Assembly (NCBI GenBank): GCA_020073565.1
Contig: JAIQEY010000014.1
Coordinates: forward strand, 1-64,000
Length of the DNA: 64,000 bases
Source: Terriglobia bacterium
GTDB lineage: Bacteria; Acidobacteriota; Terriglobia; Terriglobales; Acidobacteriaceae
Reading direction: 5' to 3'
In this document: positions 26,128 through 34,153 of the stretch, piece by piece
Layout of the letters: each line of letters opens with the position of its first letter
Position numbering within the stretch: position 1 is the first letter of the stretch
The notes under the pieces: model-generated
The model's input: the letters and a program-made list of their open reading frames with translations, nothing else
Databases searched by the model: none
Told to the model about the DNA's origin: nothing
Translations under genes and position numbers: made by a program

Positions 26128-26234
26128 CAATAGCCCGCCACTTCAGTGGCGGGGAGCAATCGCAATAAGAATCAAGTCCCGTAGGGACGACTGAATTCGG
26201 CGAGGGCTTCAGCCCGAGCTCTCAAGGGGCCAAC
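26128..26234. repeat. Composite repeat spacer (families E and F)
   Basis: The gap between the DinB and BHMT-like genes is made of palindromes. CCCGCCACT/AGTGGCGGG (26134-26153) belongs to family E, also at 42752-42772. GTCCC-GTA-GGGAC (26176-26188) and GGGCT-TC-AGCCC (26204-26215) belong to family F, with relatives at 45175-45227. Nothing else is visible in this spacer. Confidence 0.75.
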
Positions 26235-27227
26235 ATGCCAAAGAAAAACATTCTCGAGCGCCTGAAATCCGGCCCTGTCCTGGGTGACGGCGGCTACCTG
26301 CTCGAACTCGAAAAGCGTGGATGGGTGCGCCCCGGCCCGTTCACGCCCGAAGTCGCCATCGTCTATCCCAACGCCTTGCGGGAACTGCACATCGAATTCC
26401 GCGAAGCCGGCGCCGAGGTCCTGCAGGCCCTGACCTTCTACGCCAGCCGAGACAAACTCGCCACCGTCGGACTGGAGGATCGCGTAGAAGACATCAACCG
26501 CTCCGCTGTTCGCGTCGCCAAAGAAGTCGCCGGAGATCAGTGTCTGGTGGCCGGCAACCTGAGCCTAACCTGGATGTACGAACCGAACAGCCCGTCGGCC
26601 GCTGAACGAGTCCGCCAGACCTTCGACGAACAACTGAAAGTGCAGTGCGATGAAGGTGTCGACTTCATCATCGGAGAAACGTTTTCGTGGCTGGGCGAAG
26701 CGCTACTCTGCGTGGAGCGCGCAAAGAAAACTGGCCTCCCCGTCATGGTCACCATCTGCTTCGAGAACAAAGACGAAACCGCCGAAGGCACGAACGCCGC
26801 CGTCGCCGCAAAGACTCTCTTCGATGCCGGTGCCGACATCGTAGGCATGAACTGCCTGCGCCCGCCCGAGCACATCCTCGGCCCAATGGGGCAGATGCGC
26901 AAAGCCGTGGACGGTTTTCTAGCCTGCCAGCCCGTTGCCTACAATACGCCGAAAGACAAACCCGACTTCACCAGCCTGCCCGAATTCCCCTACGCGCTCG
27001 ATCCCTTGCAACTTACCCGTAAGCAGATGGGCGACTACGCGCTGAGAGCGAAAGAGATCGGCATCAACTACATCGGTTCCTGCTGCGGATCGGTAGCCAT
27101 GCACGTAAGAGAAATGGCCCGGGTGTTAGGCAAACTCCCCGCCGAAAGCCGTATCTGGAAAAAAGGCGGGGCCAAGCCGATGTCGGCCTATGAGTACTAC
27201 GATCACGACCAGATCAGCGTGAAATAG
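26235..27227 (+). CDS. Betaine-homocysteine S-methyltransferase-like protein
   Basis: 330 residues. Pfam S-methyl_trans (homocysteine S-methyltransferase) fold: N-terminal VLGDGGYLLELEKRGW, then the zinc ligands in GMNCLRPP and GSCCGS. Specific stretches (PEVAIVYPNALRELHIEFREAGAEVLQALTF is the long helix region, about 37-67) and ETFSWLGEALL resemble betaine-dependent rather than folate-dependent enzymes. It would move a methyl group from a betaine to homocysteine. With the Rieske and FAD genes it suggests two parallel ways of removing methyl groups from a quaternary amine. A B12-dependent metH is at 34154. Confidence 0.82.
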   Translation: MPKKNILERLKSGPVLGDGGYLLELEKRGWVRPGPFTPEVAIVYPNALRELHIEFREAGAEVLQALTFYASRDKLATVGLEDRVEDINRSAVRVAKEVAGDQCLVAGNLSLTWMYEPNSPSAAERVRQTFDEQLKVQCDEGVDFIIGETFSWLGEALLCVERAKKTGLPVMVTICFENKDETAEGTNAAVAAKTLFDAGADIVGMNCLRPPEHILGPMGQMRKAVDGFLACQPVAYNTPKDKPDFTSLPEFPYALDPLQLTRKQMGDYALRAKEIGINYIGSCCGSVAMHVREMARVLGKLPAESRIWKKGGAKPMSAYEYYDHDQISVK

Positions 27228-27819
27228 TCGATTTTTCGGGCAACCATGCGAAACGGAATACCGCGAACGGCCCTTCTAGATAGGAGACAACGACGTCGGT
27301 GTCACCTCCGATGAGCAGAGAATAGTATTTCTTAAATATTTCGATCAGTTTCTCGATTGCCGCATTCACATCCCTATGTTTCGGGACAGCGGATTGTCTT
27401 TTATCGTGGTGGGCAACATGCCTGTCAACGTAGTTAGTCACGGGACAGCATGCAGCGTCAAGGTCCCTCAAATCTTGTTCAAGCTCCTTTCTACCGATCC
27501 TGATTACCATTCTCTCCACACCTAGCGAACGTACGAGGAGGGCCGGGTGGTTCTGAAGTTCATCCAGGAGTTTAACCAGTGAAATGGAGTCTTTATGCCG
27601 ATCGGTTAAACGCCTAATCCTCGCGGCTGTGGCGTGCGCATACGAGCGGTTGAGCATGTCGATAAATGGGCTTCGTATCTTCAGTAAACGCGCGTTGCCC
27701 TGCATGACCTCCTTTTGGAATTTCCAAAAGATGTCGTTGTCTGTAGCTAAATCTAGAATCTCGGCGTGGATGATCCGCAGATTCTTCACAGCCCTCTGCT
27801 TGAAGTCGGCACTGCTCAA
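27214..27819 (-). CDS. HEPN/AbiU2-like protein
   Basis: 201 residues, visibly more AT-rich than its neighbours, overlapping the convergent BHMT-like gene by 14 bases. The central RRLTD..DSISLVKLL (69-85) resembles the conserved helix of the AbiU2 HEPN family, and R133-x4-H138 (DRHVAHHDKR) fits the HEPN RNase motif RX4-6H followed by an acidic residue. HEPN proteins are commonly RNases in toxin-antitoxin or abortive-infection systems. No antitoxin partner is adjacent. Composition and isolation suggest horizontal transfer. The family call is from motif recognition only. Confidence 0.6.
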   Translation of the reverse strand: MSSADFKQRAVKNLRIIHAEILDLATDNDIFWKFQKEVMQGNARLLKIRSPFIDMLNRSYAHATAARIRRLTDRHKDSISLVKLLDELQNHPALLVRSLGVERMVIRIGRKELEQDLRDLDAACCPVTNYVDRHVAHHDKRQSAVPKHRDVNAAIEKLIEIFKKYYSLLIGGDTDVVVSYLEGPFAVFRFAWLPEKSTISR

Positions 27820-27874
27820 ACTGTTTACCTCTCAGTTCCTCTAAGGGCGGCTAAGCTTTCACCACTGGCGCCTT

Positions 27875-27909
27875 CAAATTACCAAATTACAAATTACCCA
27901 ATTACCAAT
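27875..27909. repeat. Stutter repeat CAAATTACCAAATTAC
   Basis: Four to five degenerate copies of an AAATTACC unit (AT-rich) lie in the gap between the HEPN-like gene and MbfA, right at the MbfA stop (27912). Confidence 0.75.
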
Positions 27910-27911
27910 GC

Positions 27912-28868
27912 TCACGCGCTCCCAATCCATATCCCCGCGATAAATACCAACACGCCGCCCACTACCACCTGAAACGCAGCCGACAGCAACGGCGTATCCA
28001 TGTACCGGTTCCGGATCCACGCAATCGCACCCAATTCCAGCGCCACTATGACGACGGCAGCGATGAACGCAACATGAAAATTAGCAATCAGAAACGGCAA
28101 TGTATGGCCGATCCCTCCCGCCGTCGTCATCAACCCAGTGACGGCACCACGCAAGATAGGACGTCCGCGCCCCGTCAGTGACCCGTCGTCGGAGAGGGCC
28201 TCAGCGAAAGCCATCGAGATACCCGCGCCAATCGAGGCTGCCAGTCCAACCAGGAAAGCATCGTGACTGCTCCGAGTCGCGAATGCCGCCGCAAACACGG
28301 GAGCCAGTGTCGATACCGATCCATCCATCAGCCCCGCCAGACCCGGCTGCACGATCTGCAGCACAAACAACCGTCGCTGCGCTTCGTCTTCCGACTTTTT
28401 GACATCCGGCGTGATCTCCTCTCCCAAGGCCTCGGCCGCGACCTGGTGCTTGCGCTCGACTTCCTCCAGATCGCCCAGCAGCTTGCGAATCCCGGCATCG
28501 CTCACCTGGGTGATCGCCTTCTGATAGAACTGGCGCGTCTCCAGTTCCATGATCTCGGCCTGCTTGCGGACATCTGCAATCTTCAGCGGGCGCGTCAGCC
28601 AGAACGGCCGCCGCTGCACGAATCCCTTCACATCCTGCCGCCGGAGCAGCGGAATATGCTCACCAAAGCGCGCGCGGTACGTCTCAATCAGCGCCGCCCG
28701 ATGCCCCGACTCCTCTTCGCGCATGTCCTCAAACAACTTGGCCGTCGCCGGATACGTCTCCCTCAGCCCGTCGGCAAAGTCCGCATACACACGCCCGTCT
28801 TCCTCTTCCATCGCAACCGCCAGCGCCAGAATCTCGCGCTCCGACAAATCTTTGAATTTTCGTGCCAT
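27912..28868 (-). CDS. mbfA: Membrane-bound ferritin MbfA (erythrin-VIT1 fusion)
   Basis: 318 residues from ATG 28868, preceded by GGAGG; an upstream in-frame start is less likely. The N-terminal ferritin-like domain (about 1-150) carries the diiron carboxylates in [35 protein letters not shown] and EEVERKHQ. The C-terminal part (about 165-318) is a VIT1/CCC1 transporter with about five helices, including [18 protein letters not shown]. Characterised members export iron under high iron or acid/peroxide stress. No Irr- or Fur-type box was identified. Confidence 0.9.
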   Translation of the reverse strand: MARKFKDLSEREILALAVAMEEEDGRVYADFADGLRETYPATAKLFEDMREEESGHRAALIETYRARFGEHIPLLRRQDVKGFVQRRPFWLTRPLKIADVRKQAEIMELETRQFYQKAITQVSDAGIRKLLGDLEEVERKHQVAAEALGEEITPDVKKSEDEAQRRLFVLQIVQPGLAGLMDGSVSTLAPVFAAAFATRSSHDAFLVGLAASIGAGISMAFAEALSDDGSLTGRGRPILRGAVTGLMTTAGGIGHTLPFLIANFHVAFIAAVVIVALELGAIAWIRNRYMDTPLLSAAFQVVVGGVLVFIAGIWIGSA

Positions 28869-29041
28869 AACAATCAGGCCTCCGGCCTTCTCTCTGTCCC
28901 TGGACACATTGCAAAACCAAGCAGGAAGAATAACAAAACAACGGGCCTGCTGTGCTCACAACTGCACATGACGTCGTTACACGGGTTGACGCCATCGCTC
29001 AGCGGCAATACCATACCCCTCGCTTTTCCTCTGGAGATCTC

Positions 29042-32000
29042 ATGAAACCTGTAAGACGACTTTTGCCTTCCTGCCTCGCGGTCTGCGTCTTTGGCCTCTT
29101 GTTGCTGGCAGCGTCTGCGCCCGCGCCTGCCAAAACCACTTCGAAGAAAGAGACCAAGGCCGCCTCCGAGCCCAGCGCGAAAAAAGAAGATCCGCTCCCT
29201 CTAAAGCCCGCGCGCAAAATCGAGTTCTCTACCGACCAAGGCACATGGCTCTCGCTCGACGTTTCTCCGGACGGCCAGACGATCCTCTTTGAGTTGGTCG
29301 GCGACCTCTACACCATCCCCATCACAGGAGGCGAAGCCAAGAAGCTCACCACCGGCCTGGCGTTCAACAGCCAGCCCCACTATTCCCCCGACGGTAAGAA
29401 GATCGCCTTTATCAGCGACCGTGGCGGCGCCGAGAACGTCTGGATCGCCGACGCTGATCTCTCCAACCCCAAACAACTCAGCCAGGACGAGCAAAGCGAA
29501 TTCGCCTCGCCCGTCTGGACTCCGGACGGCAACTACGTCATCGCCGCTCGGGTTACGCAATTTCCCATCGGCGCTTCTGAACTCTGGATGTATCACGTCA
29601 AAGGTGGTGCCGGTGTACAGGTCACAAAGTCTCACACCAAGCCCGACACGCGGCCCCGGCAGTGGATCAACACGCTCGGCGCCTCGCCTTCGCGAGATGG
29701 GCGGTTCCTCTATTACGTTTCCCGCCAAACGAATAACGGCTTCTATAACGTCACCTTCCCCCTGTCGCAGATCGTTCGCCGTGACCGCATTACCGGCGAC
29801 GAAGATCCCGTCACCGACGCTCCCGGCAGCGGGATTAGCCCGGTCATTTCGCCCGATGGCACACTGCTTGTCTACGGCACCCGCTATGAAACCGAAACCG
29901 GCCTGCGTATCCGGGATCTGAAGAATGGCGAAGAACACTGGCTGAAGTATCCCGTGCAGCGCGACGATCAGGAATCGCTGTTCACGCGTGATTTCCTCCC
30001 CAGTTACGCCTTCACGCCTGATGGCAAGGAAGTCGTCGCCGCTTGGGGTGGCAAGATTCATCGCATCTCAGTCGCGACCGGCGAAGACAAAGAAATTCCC
30101 TTCACGGCGAAAATCTCGCGCGACCTCGGCCCCGATCTGAATGTCGCCATGAAAGTGGAACAAGGCCCCGTGCAGGTGCGCCTGATCCAGCAACCCGCGC
30201 AGTCTCCCGACGACAAGCGGTTGGCGTTCTCCGCCCTAACTCATCTCTACGTCATGGATCTTCCCGGCGGTACGCCCCGGCGGCTGACCAGCGCCGACGC
30301 ACGCGAGTTCCAGCCGAGATGGTCGCCCGACGGGCAATGGATCGCCTACGTCACCTGGGAACAAGGTGGAGGTCAGATTTGGAAAATGCGCTCCGACGGC
30401 CAAGGAGCACCGCAGCAGCTCACGCGCACCCCCGCCTACTATCGCGACCTCGCCTGGTCCCCCGACGGCCAGCGCATCGTGGCCCTGCGCGCTCCTCGGC
30501 AAGGGCGTGTCGAACAGTTCGATGAATGGGATCACACCACTCCCAATCTGGACCTCATCTGGCTGCCGTCCGAAGGGGGCGAGGTCAATCTCATCCTCCC
30601 GGCGCGCGGCGTGGCCAGCCCCCACTTCGGACCCGAACCTGACCGAATCTATGTTTATTCCGACGCGGGCCTGATCTCGTTGCGTTACGACGGCACCGAT
30701 CGCCGAACCATCGTCAAGGTCATAGGAAAAGTCTGGTTCCCGCAGCCCGACAAACCAGACGGCGCACCCGCCGACGACGTCCGCATCAGCCCCGACGGCC
30801 AGTGGGCGCTCGCACAGGTTACTAACCAGGTCTACCTGTTTTCAGTTCCTCGGGTCGGTGGTGAGGCTTTAACCGTAGATGTCTCCAAGTCTCCCGTCCC
30901 TATTCGCAAGATCACGGATGTCGGCGGCGACTACATGGGATGGGCCGACCAGGGCAAGACCATCGTCTGGGCCGAAGGCTCCACCTTCTTCCGCCTGCCC
31001 CTGGAGAAGGTTGAATTCGAAGCGCCCAAGAAAGCCGACGATGATCAGAAAACTCCCGACAAGGCACCCCCACCGTCGAAGACTGCGGCGTCCGTCGATC
31101 CTGCCGCCTCCGACTTGGACTCGAAAGACGCTGACTCGAAAAAAGACGAGAAAAAGAAACTCCCCAAACTGCATCCGGAAGAGATTGCTGTCAGCATGCA
31201 GTTCCCGCGCCACAAACCGTCGGGAACAGCGGTGCTGCGTGGCGCGCGCGTCATTACCATGCACGGCGATGAAGTCCTGGAAGACGGTGAGGTCGTGATT
31301 CAGGATGACCACATCACCGCCGTCGGCAAGCGAGGCTCAGTCACCGTGCCCACCGCTGCTAAAGTCATCGACGTTTCCGGCAAGACCATCGTCCCGGGCT
31401 TCATCGACATTCACCCGCACTGGAACGAGATCCGCCGCGTCGTGATGGATGTGCAGAACTGGAGCTTCCTCGCCAACCTTGCTTATGGAGTCACCGCCGG
31501 CCGCGACCCACAAACTGCCACTAACGATATGTTCGCCTACCAGGACCTGGTCGACACCGGCGAAATTCTCGGCCCGCGCGCCTATTCCACCGGCCCCGGC
31601 GTCTTCCCCGACAACGACTTTCAGTCCCTCGACGACGCTAAAGCGGTCGTCGAGCGATATCGCAAGTTTTACCGCACGACATATCTCAAGTCCTATCTCG
31701 TCGGAAACCGCAAGCAGCGCCAGTGGATGGTCATGGCCTGCAAGCAACTGGGCGTGATGCCCACCACCGAGGGCGGGCTCGACATGAAACTCAACCTCAC
31801 TCATGCCATCGACGGCTTCAGCGGCAACGAACACAGCATGCCCATCACTCCGCTCTTCAAAGATGTCGTCGAGTTCTGGTCGCGCTCGGGCATCTTCTAC
31901 ACGCCCACCTTCATCGTGGCCTACGGCGGACCCTGGGCGGAAAACTACTACTACGAAAACACCGAAGTGCACGATGACCCCAAGGTCCGCCACTTCATTC

Positions 32001-32455
32001 CACACAACATCATCGACGACCGCACCCGCCGCCGCACCATCTGGACGCGTAAAGACGAGTTGGTCTTTCCGCGCCTGGCCGCCGAAGATGCCAAACTCAT
32101 CAAGGCCGGTGGCAAAGTTTGCATTGGCAGTCACGGCCAGTTCCAGGGCCTCGGCTATCACTGGGAAATGTGGTCTTTGGCTGCCGGTGGAGTGCCGAAT
32201 CTCGAGGTATTGAAATCCGCGACCATCCACGGCGCCGAAGCCATCGGTCTCGCTCAGGATTTGGGCTCAATCGAAGCGGGGAAGTTGGCCGATCTGGTCG
32301 TCCTCAACCAGAACCCGCTCGACGACATCCACAACACCAATACGATACAGTACGTCATGAAGAACGGAGAATTGTTCCAGGGAGACACCCTCAACGAAGT
32401 CTACCCAGTAGAAAAGCCGCTAGCGCCGTTGTGGTGGTGGAACGAAAAGCCGTAG
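29042..32455 (+). CDS. Exported TolB-like propeller-amidohydrolase fusion
   Basis: 1137 residues from ATG 29042 (GGAG nine bases upstream). A signal peptide (about 1-34) precedes a PD40/TolB-type propeller (about 60-650) with repeated 'SPDGxxIAF' blades. A charged linker rich in Lys/Asp/Pro/Ala (about 660-715) leads to an amidohydrolase domain (about 730-1137) with the metal motif H791-P-H793 (GFIDIHPHWNE) and late KAGGKVCIGSHGQ and GSIEAGKLADLVVL segments. Proteins of this layout are predicted secreted or periplasmic peptidase-like hydrolases; the propeller may gate or present the substrate. Confidence 0.87.
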   Translation: MKPVRRLLPSCLAVCVFGLLLLAASAPAPAKTTSKKETKAASEPSAKKEDPLPLKPARKIEFSTDQGTWLSLDVSPDGQTILFELVGDLYTIPITGGEAKKLTTGLAFNSQPHYSPDGKKIAFISDRGGAENVWIADADLSNPKQLSQDEQSEFASPVWTPDGNYVIAARVTQFPIGASELWMYHVKGGAGVQVTKSHTKPDTRPRQWINTLGASPSRDGRFLYYVSRQTNNGFYNVTFPLSQIVRRDRITGDEDPVTDAPGSGISPVISPDGTLLVYGTRYETETGLRIRDLKNGEEHWLKYPVQRDDQESLFTRDFLPSYAFTPDGKEVVAAWGGKIHRISVATGEDKEIPFTAKISRDLGPDLNVAMKVEQGPVQVRLIQQPAQSPDDKRLAFSALTHLYVMDLPGGTPRRLTSADAREFQPRWSPDGQWIAYVTWEQGGGQIWKMRSDGQGAPQQLTRTPAYYRDLAWSPDGQRIVALRAPRQGRVEQFDEWDHTTPNLDLIWLPSEGGEVNLILPARGVASPHFGPEPDRIYVYSDAGLISLRYDGTDRRTIVKVIGKVWFPQPDKPDGAPADDVRISPDGQWALAQVTNQVYLFSVPRVGGEALTVDVSKSPVPIRKITDVGGDYMGWADQGKTIVWAEGSTFFRLPLEKVEFEAPKKADDDQKTPDKAPPPSKTAASVDPAASDLDSKDADSKKDEKKKLPKLHPEEIAVSMQFPRHKPSGTAVLRGARVITMHGDEVLEDGEVVIQDDHITAVGKRGSVTVPTAAKVIDVSGKTIVPGFIDIHPHWNEIRRVVMDVQNWSFLANLAYGVTAGRDPQTATNDMFAYQDLVDTGEILGPRAYSTGPGVFPDNDFQSLDDAKAVVERYRKFYRTTYLKSYLVGNRKQRQWMVMACKQLGVMPTTEGGLDMKLNLTHAIDGFSGNEHSMPITPLFKDVVEFWSRSGIFYTPTFIVAYGGPWAENYYYENTEVHDDPKVRHFIPHNIIDDRTRRRTIWTRKDELVFPRLAAEDAKLIKAGGKVCIGSHGQFQGLGYHWEMWSLAAGGVPNLEVLKSATIHGAEAIGLAQDLGSIEAGKLADLVVLNQNPLDDIHNTNTIQYVMKNGELFQGDTLNEVYPVEKPLAPLWWWNEKP

Positions 32456-32460
32456 TGTGG

Positions 32461-32480
32461 CGCGGGCATTCCTGCCCGCG
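32461..32480. repeat. Palindromic repeat family D
   Basis: CGCGGGCA-TTCC-TGCCCGCG is a perfect 8-base-arm hairpin just after the amidohydrolase stop. A close relative with the same loop, in the opposite orientation, lies at 42800-42823. Both have a TGTGG-like flank on the same side of the element. Confidence 0.8.
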
Positions 32481-32502
32481 CTGCCGCGACCGTTCGCTCC
32501 CC

Positions 32503-32532
32503 AAACAAAAGGGCATCCGCCATCGGATGCCC
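32503..32532 (-). terminator. Terminator of the 32552-32806 gene
   Basis: GGGCATCCG (32511-32519) pairs perfectly with CGGATGCCC (32524-32532) over a four-base loop. Read on the minus strand, the stem is followed by TTTTGTTT. It also separates the convergent amidohydrolase gene. Confidence 0.75.
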
Positions 32533-32551
32533 TTCCGGTCACAGCGAGTGA

Positions 32552-32806
32552 CTATTTCGCCGCCTTGGCCGATTCCACTGCCTCGTGCAGCTCGTGCTCA
32601 GCCGCACGGAGGTGCGCTTCGGCCTTAGCGCCGTGTCCCGCCATGTCGTAGTGGTTGGCCGCCCGGGCTCGCTCCAGTTCATGGATCGCTTCCTGGACGT
32701 GATGGTGAACCGCTTCCAGATCCTGCCAGTCCCGCACCTTGTCGGCAAAAGCTGCGCCCGCAACGAACGCCAGGCCCAGCGCTGATATCGCCATCGCTTT
32801 CTTCAT
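32552..32806 (-). CDS. Small exported helical protein
   Basis: 84 residues from ATG 32806, with GAGGA upstream; the longer open frame covers non-coding sequence. A signal peptide ([16 protein letters not shown]) leaves a mature part of about 60 residues that is almost entirely amphipathic helix, rich in His, Glu and Ala ([18 protein letters not shown] ... [12 protein letters not shown]). It resembles short periplasmic helical-hairpin proteins; metal binding by the histidines is possible. Function unknown. It has its own terminator. Confidence 0.7.
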   Translation of the reverse strand: MKKAMAISALGLAFVAGAAFADKVRDWQDLEAVHHHVQEAIHELERARAANHYDMAGHGAKAEAHLRAAEHELHEAVESAKAAK

Positions 32807-33031
32807 GATGTTTTCCTCTCCGATAAAGGTTTTGTGATTCCCCAAGCGCCCGGGAATAGCCGCATTCTCCCCGATTGCCAAAGCCGAAGTCAAAGCCAAT
32901 GCGCCGAAGACAGAGCCGTGAAGTTGCCGCCTCAGGTTCCAGGCAGGGCGCTCCACACACCGCGCACTTTGCGACGCGTGGGATTCTCGCTCGATGTAGG
33001 ATGTTCACGGTACCGCAGCCCGGTCAGCTCC

Positions 33032-33937
33032 GTGCCCGAACTTCCCGACATCGTCGTCTACCTCGAAGCGCTCGAGCAGCGCATTCTCGGTCAGCAACTC
33101 CAGAAAGTGCGCATCGCGAGTCCGTTTCTGTTGCGCTCGGTGAACCCGCCCCTTGTCAGCGCGGAAGGCAAAACCGTACGCCATCTCCGCCGCCTCGGCA
33201 AGCGTATCTGCATCGGCCTCGACGACGGCCTCTGGTTGGTCCTGCACCTGATGATCGCCGGCCGCCTCCACTGGAAGAAACGTGGCGCCAAAGTTTCGCC
33301 GCCCCGCGGCCTCGCAGCTTTCGATTTCGCCAACGGGACTCTTCTCTGGACCGAAGCCGGCTCCCGCAAGCGCGCCTCCCTCCACGTGGTAGCAGGAGAA
33401 GAAGGACTCAACGCGCTGGATCCAGGCGGACTGGAAGTTCTACAAACCGATCTCGCTCATTTCGCCGAGGTCCTAACATCCAGCAATCACACCTTGAAAC
33501 GAGCCCTGACCGATCCCCGCATGTTCAGCGGCATCGGCAATGCCTATTCCGACGAGATTCTCTTCGAAGCGAAGCTCTCGCCCCTCGCACTAACACAAAA
33601 GCTGAAGTCAGAAGAAATCGAGCGTCTGTTCAACGCCGTGCAGCATAACCTGGTTGAATGGACAGACCGTTTGCGCCTCGAATCCGGCAACAACTTCCCC
33701 GAGAAAGTAACTGCATTTCGCGAAGGCATGGCCGTTCACGGTCGCTACAAGGAAGTCTGCCCGCGCTGTGGTGCCAAAATCCAGCGCATTCGTTATGCCT
33801 CCAACGAGACCAACTACTGCCCCACCTGCCAGACCGGAGGCAAACTTCTCGCTGACCGTTCCCTCTCCCGGCTCTTGCGCGATGACTGGCCCAGAACGCC
33901 GGAAGAACTGGAAATGCTGACTCGAGACCCAAAATGA
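33032..33937 (+). CDS. mutM: Formamidopyrimidine-DNA glycosylase (Fpg/MutM)
   Basis: 301 residues from GTG 33032, chosen because it puts the catalytic Pro-Glu right after the initiator (V-PELPD): Pro2 is the Schiff-base nucleophile and Glu3 the acid. The open frame runs 66 codons further upstream, but those residues are not part of the family. The helix-2-turn-helix ([19 protein letters not shown]) and the C-terminal zinc finger CPRC...CPTC are intact. It excises oxidised purines and nicks the abasic site. It stands alone, followed by hairpins and a mobile-element-like repeat. Confidence 0.93.
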   Translation: MPELPDIVVYLEALEQRILGQQLQKVRIASPFLLRSVNPPLVSAEGKTVRHLRRLGKRICIGLDDGLWLVLHLMIAGRLHWKKRGAKVSPPRGLAAFDFANGTLLWTEAGSRKRASLHVVAGEEGLNALDPGGLEVLQTDLAHFAEVLTSSNHTLKRALTDPRMFSGIGNAYSDEILFEAKLSPLALTQKLKSEEIERLFNAVQHNLVEWTDRLRLESGNNFPEKVTAFREGMAVHGRYKEVCPRCGAKIQRIRYASNETNYCPTCQTGGKLLADRSLSRLLRDDWPRTPEELEMLTRDPK

Positions 33938-33968
33938 GTCTGGGCACCTCATCACACGCCAGGGTGCC

Positions 33969-34126
33969 CCACGTCTCGCGCTTTTGTCGAGTCCCAAGAC
34001 ATGCTTTACATTTTGTCCCAACACATCCTTTACACTTCCGCGCGCGAAGCGCGTGGGGGTGGCAGGGGATGGCTTGGGACACTTTGTAAAGGATGTCATG
34101 GGACCGAACAGCATTTCGAGACGTGG
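33969..34126. mobile_element. MITE-like element or IS remnant with long inverted repeats
   Basis: The outer arms CCACGTCTCG (33969-33978) and CGAGACGTGG (34117-34126) are exact inverse complements. The inner 29-base arms 33991-34019 (GTCCCAAGACATGCTTTACA...) and 34077-34105 are inverse complements with a few mismatches. A second direct copy of the GTCCCA..CATCCTTTACA unit lies at 34015-34037. No transposase is encoded in the 158 bases. The arms resemble insertion-sequence ends, so this is either a non-autonomous element or a remnant. Confidence 0.6.
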
Positions 34127-34153
34127 GTGCTGACGGCGTAAGGGCGGTGTCCC

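Noticed and set aside
32834..33031. 66-codon N-terminal extension of MutM
   Set aside because: Fpg enzymes must begin with Met-Pro-Glu so that Pro2 can act as nucleophile; GTG 33032 gives exactly this.
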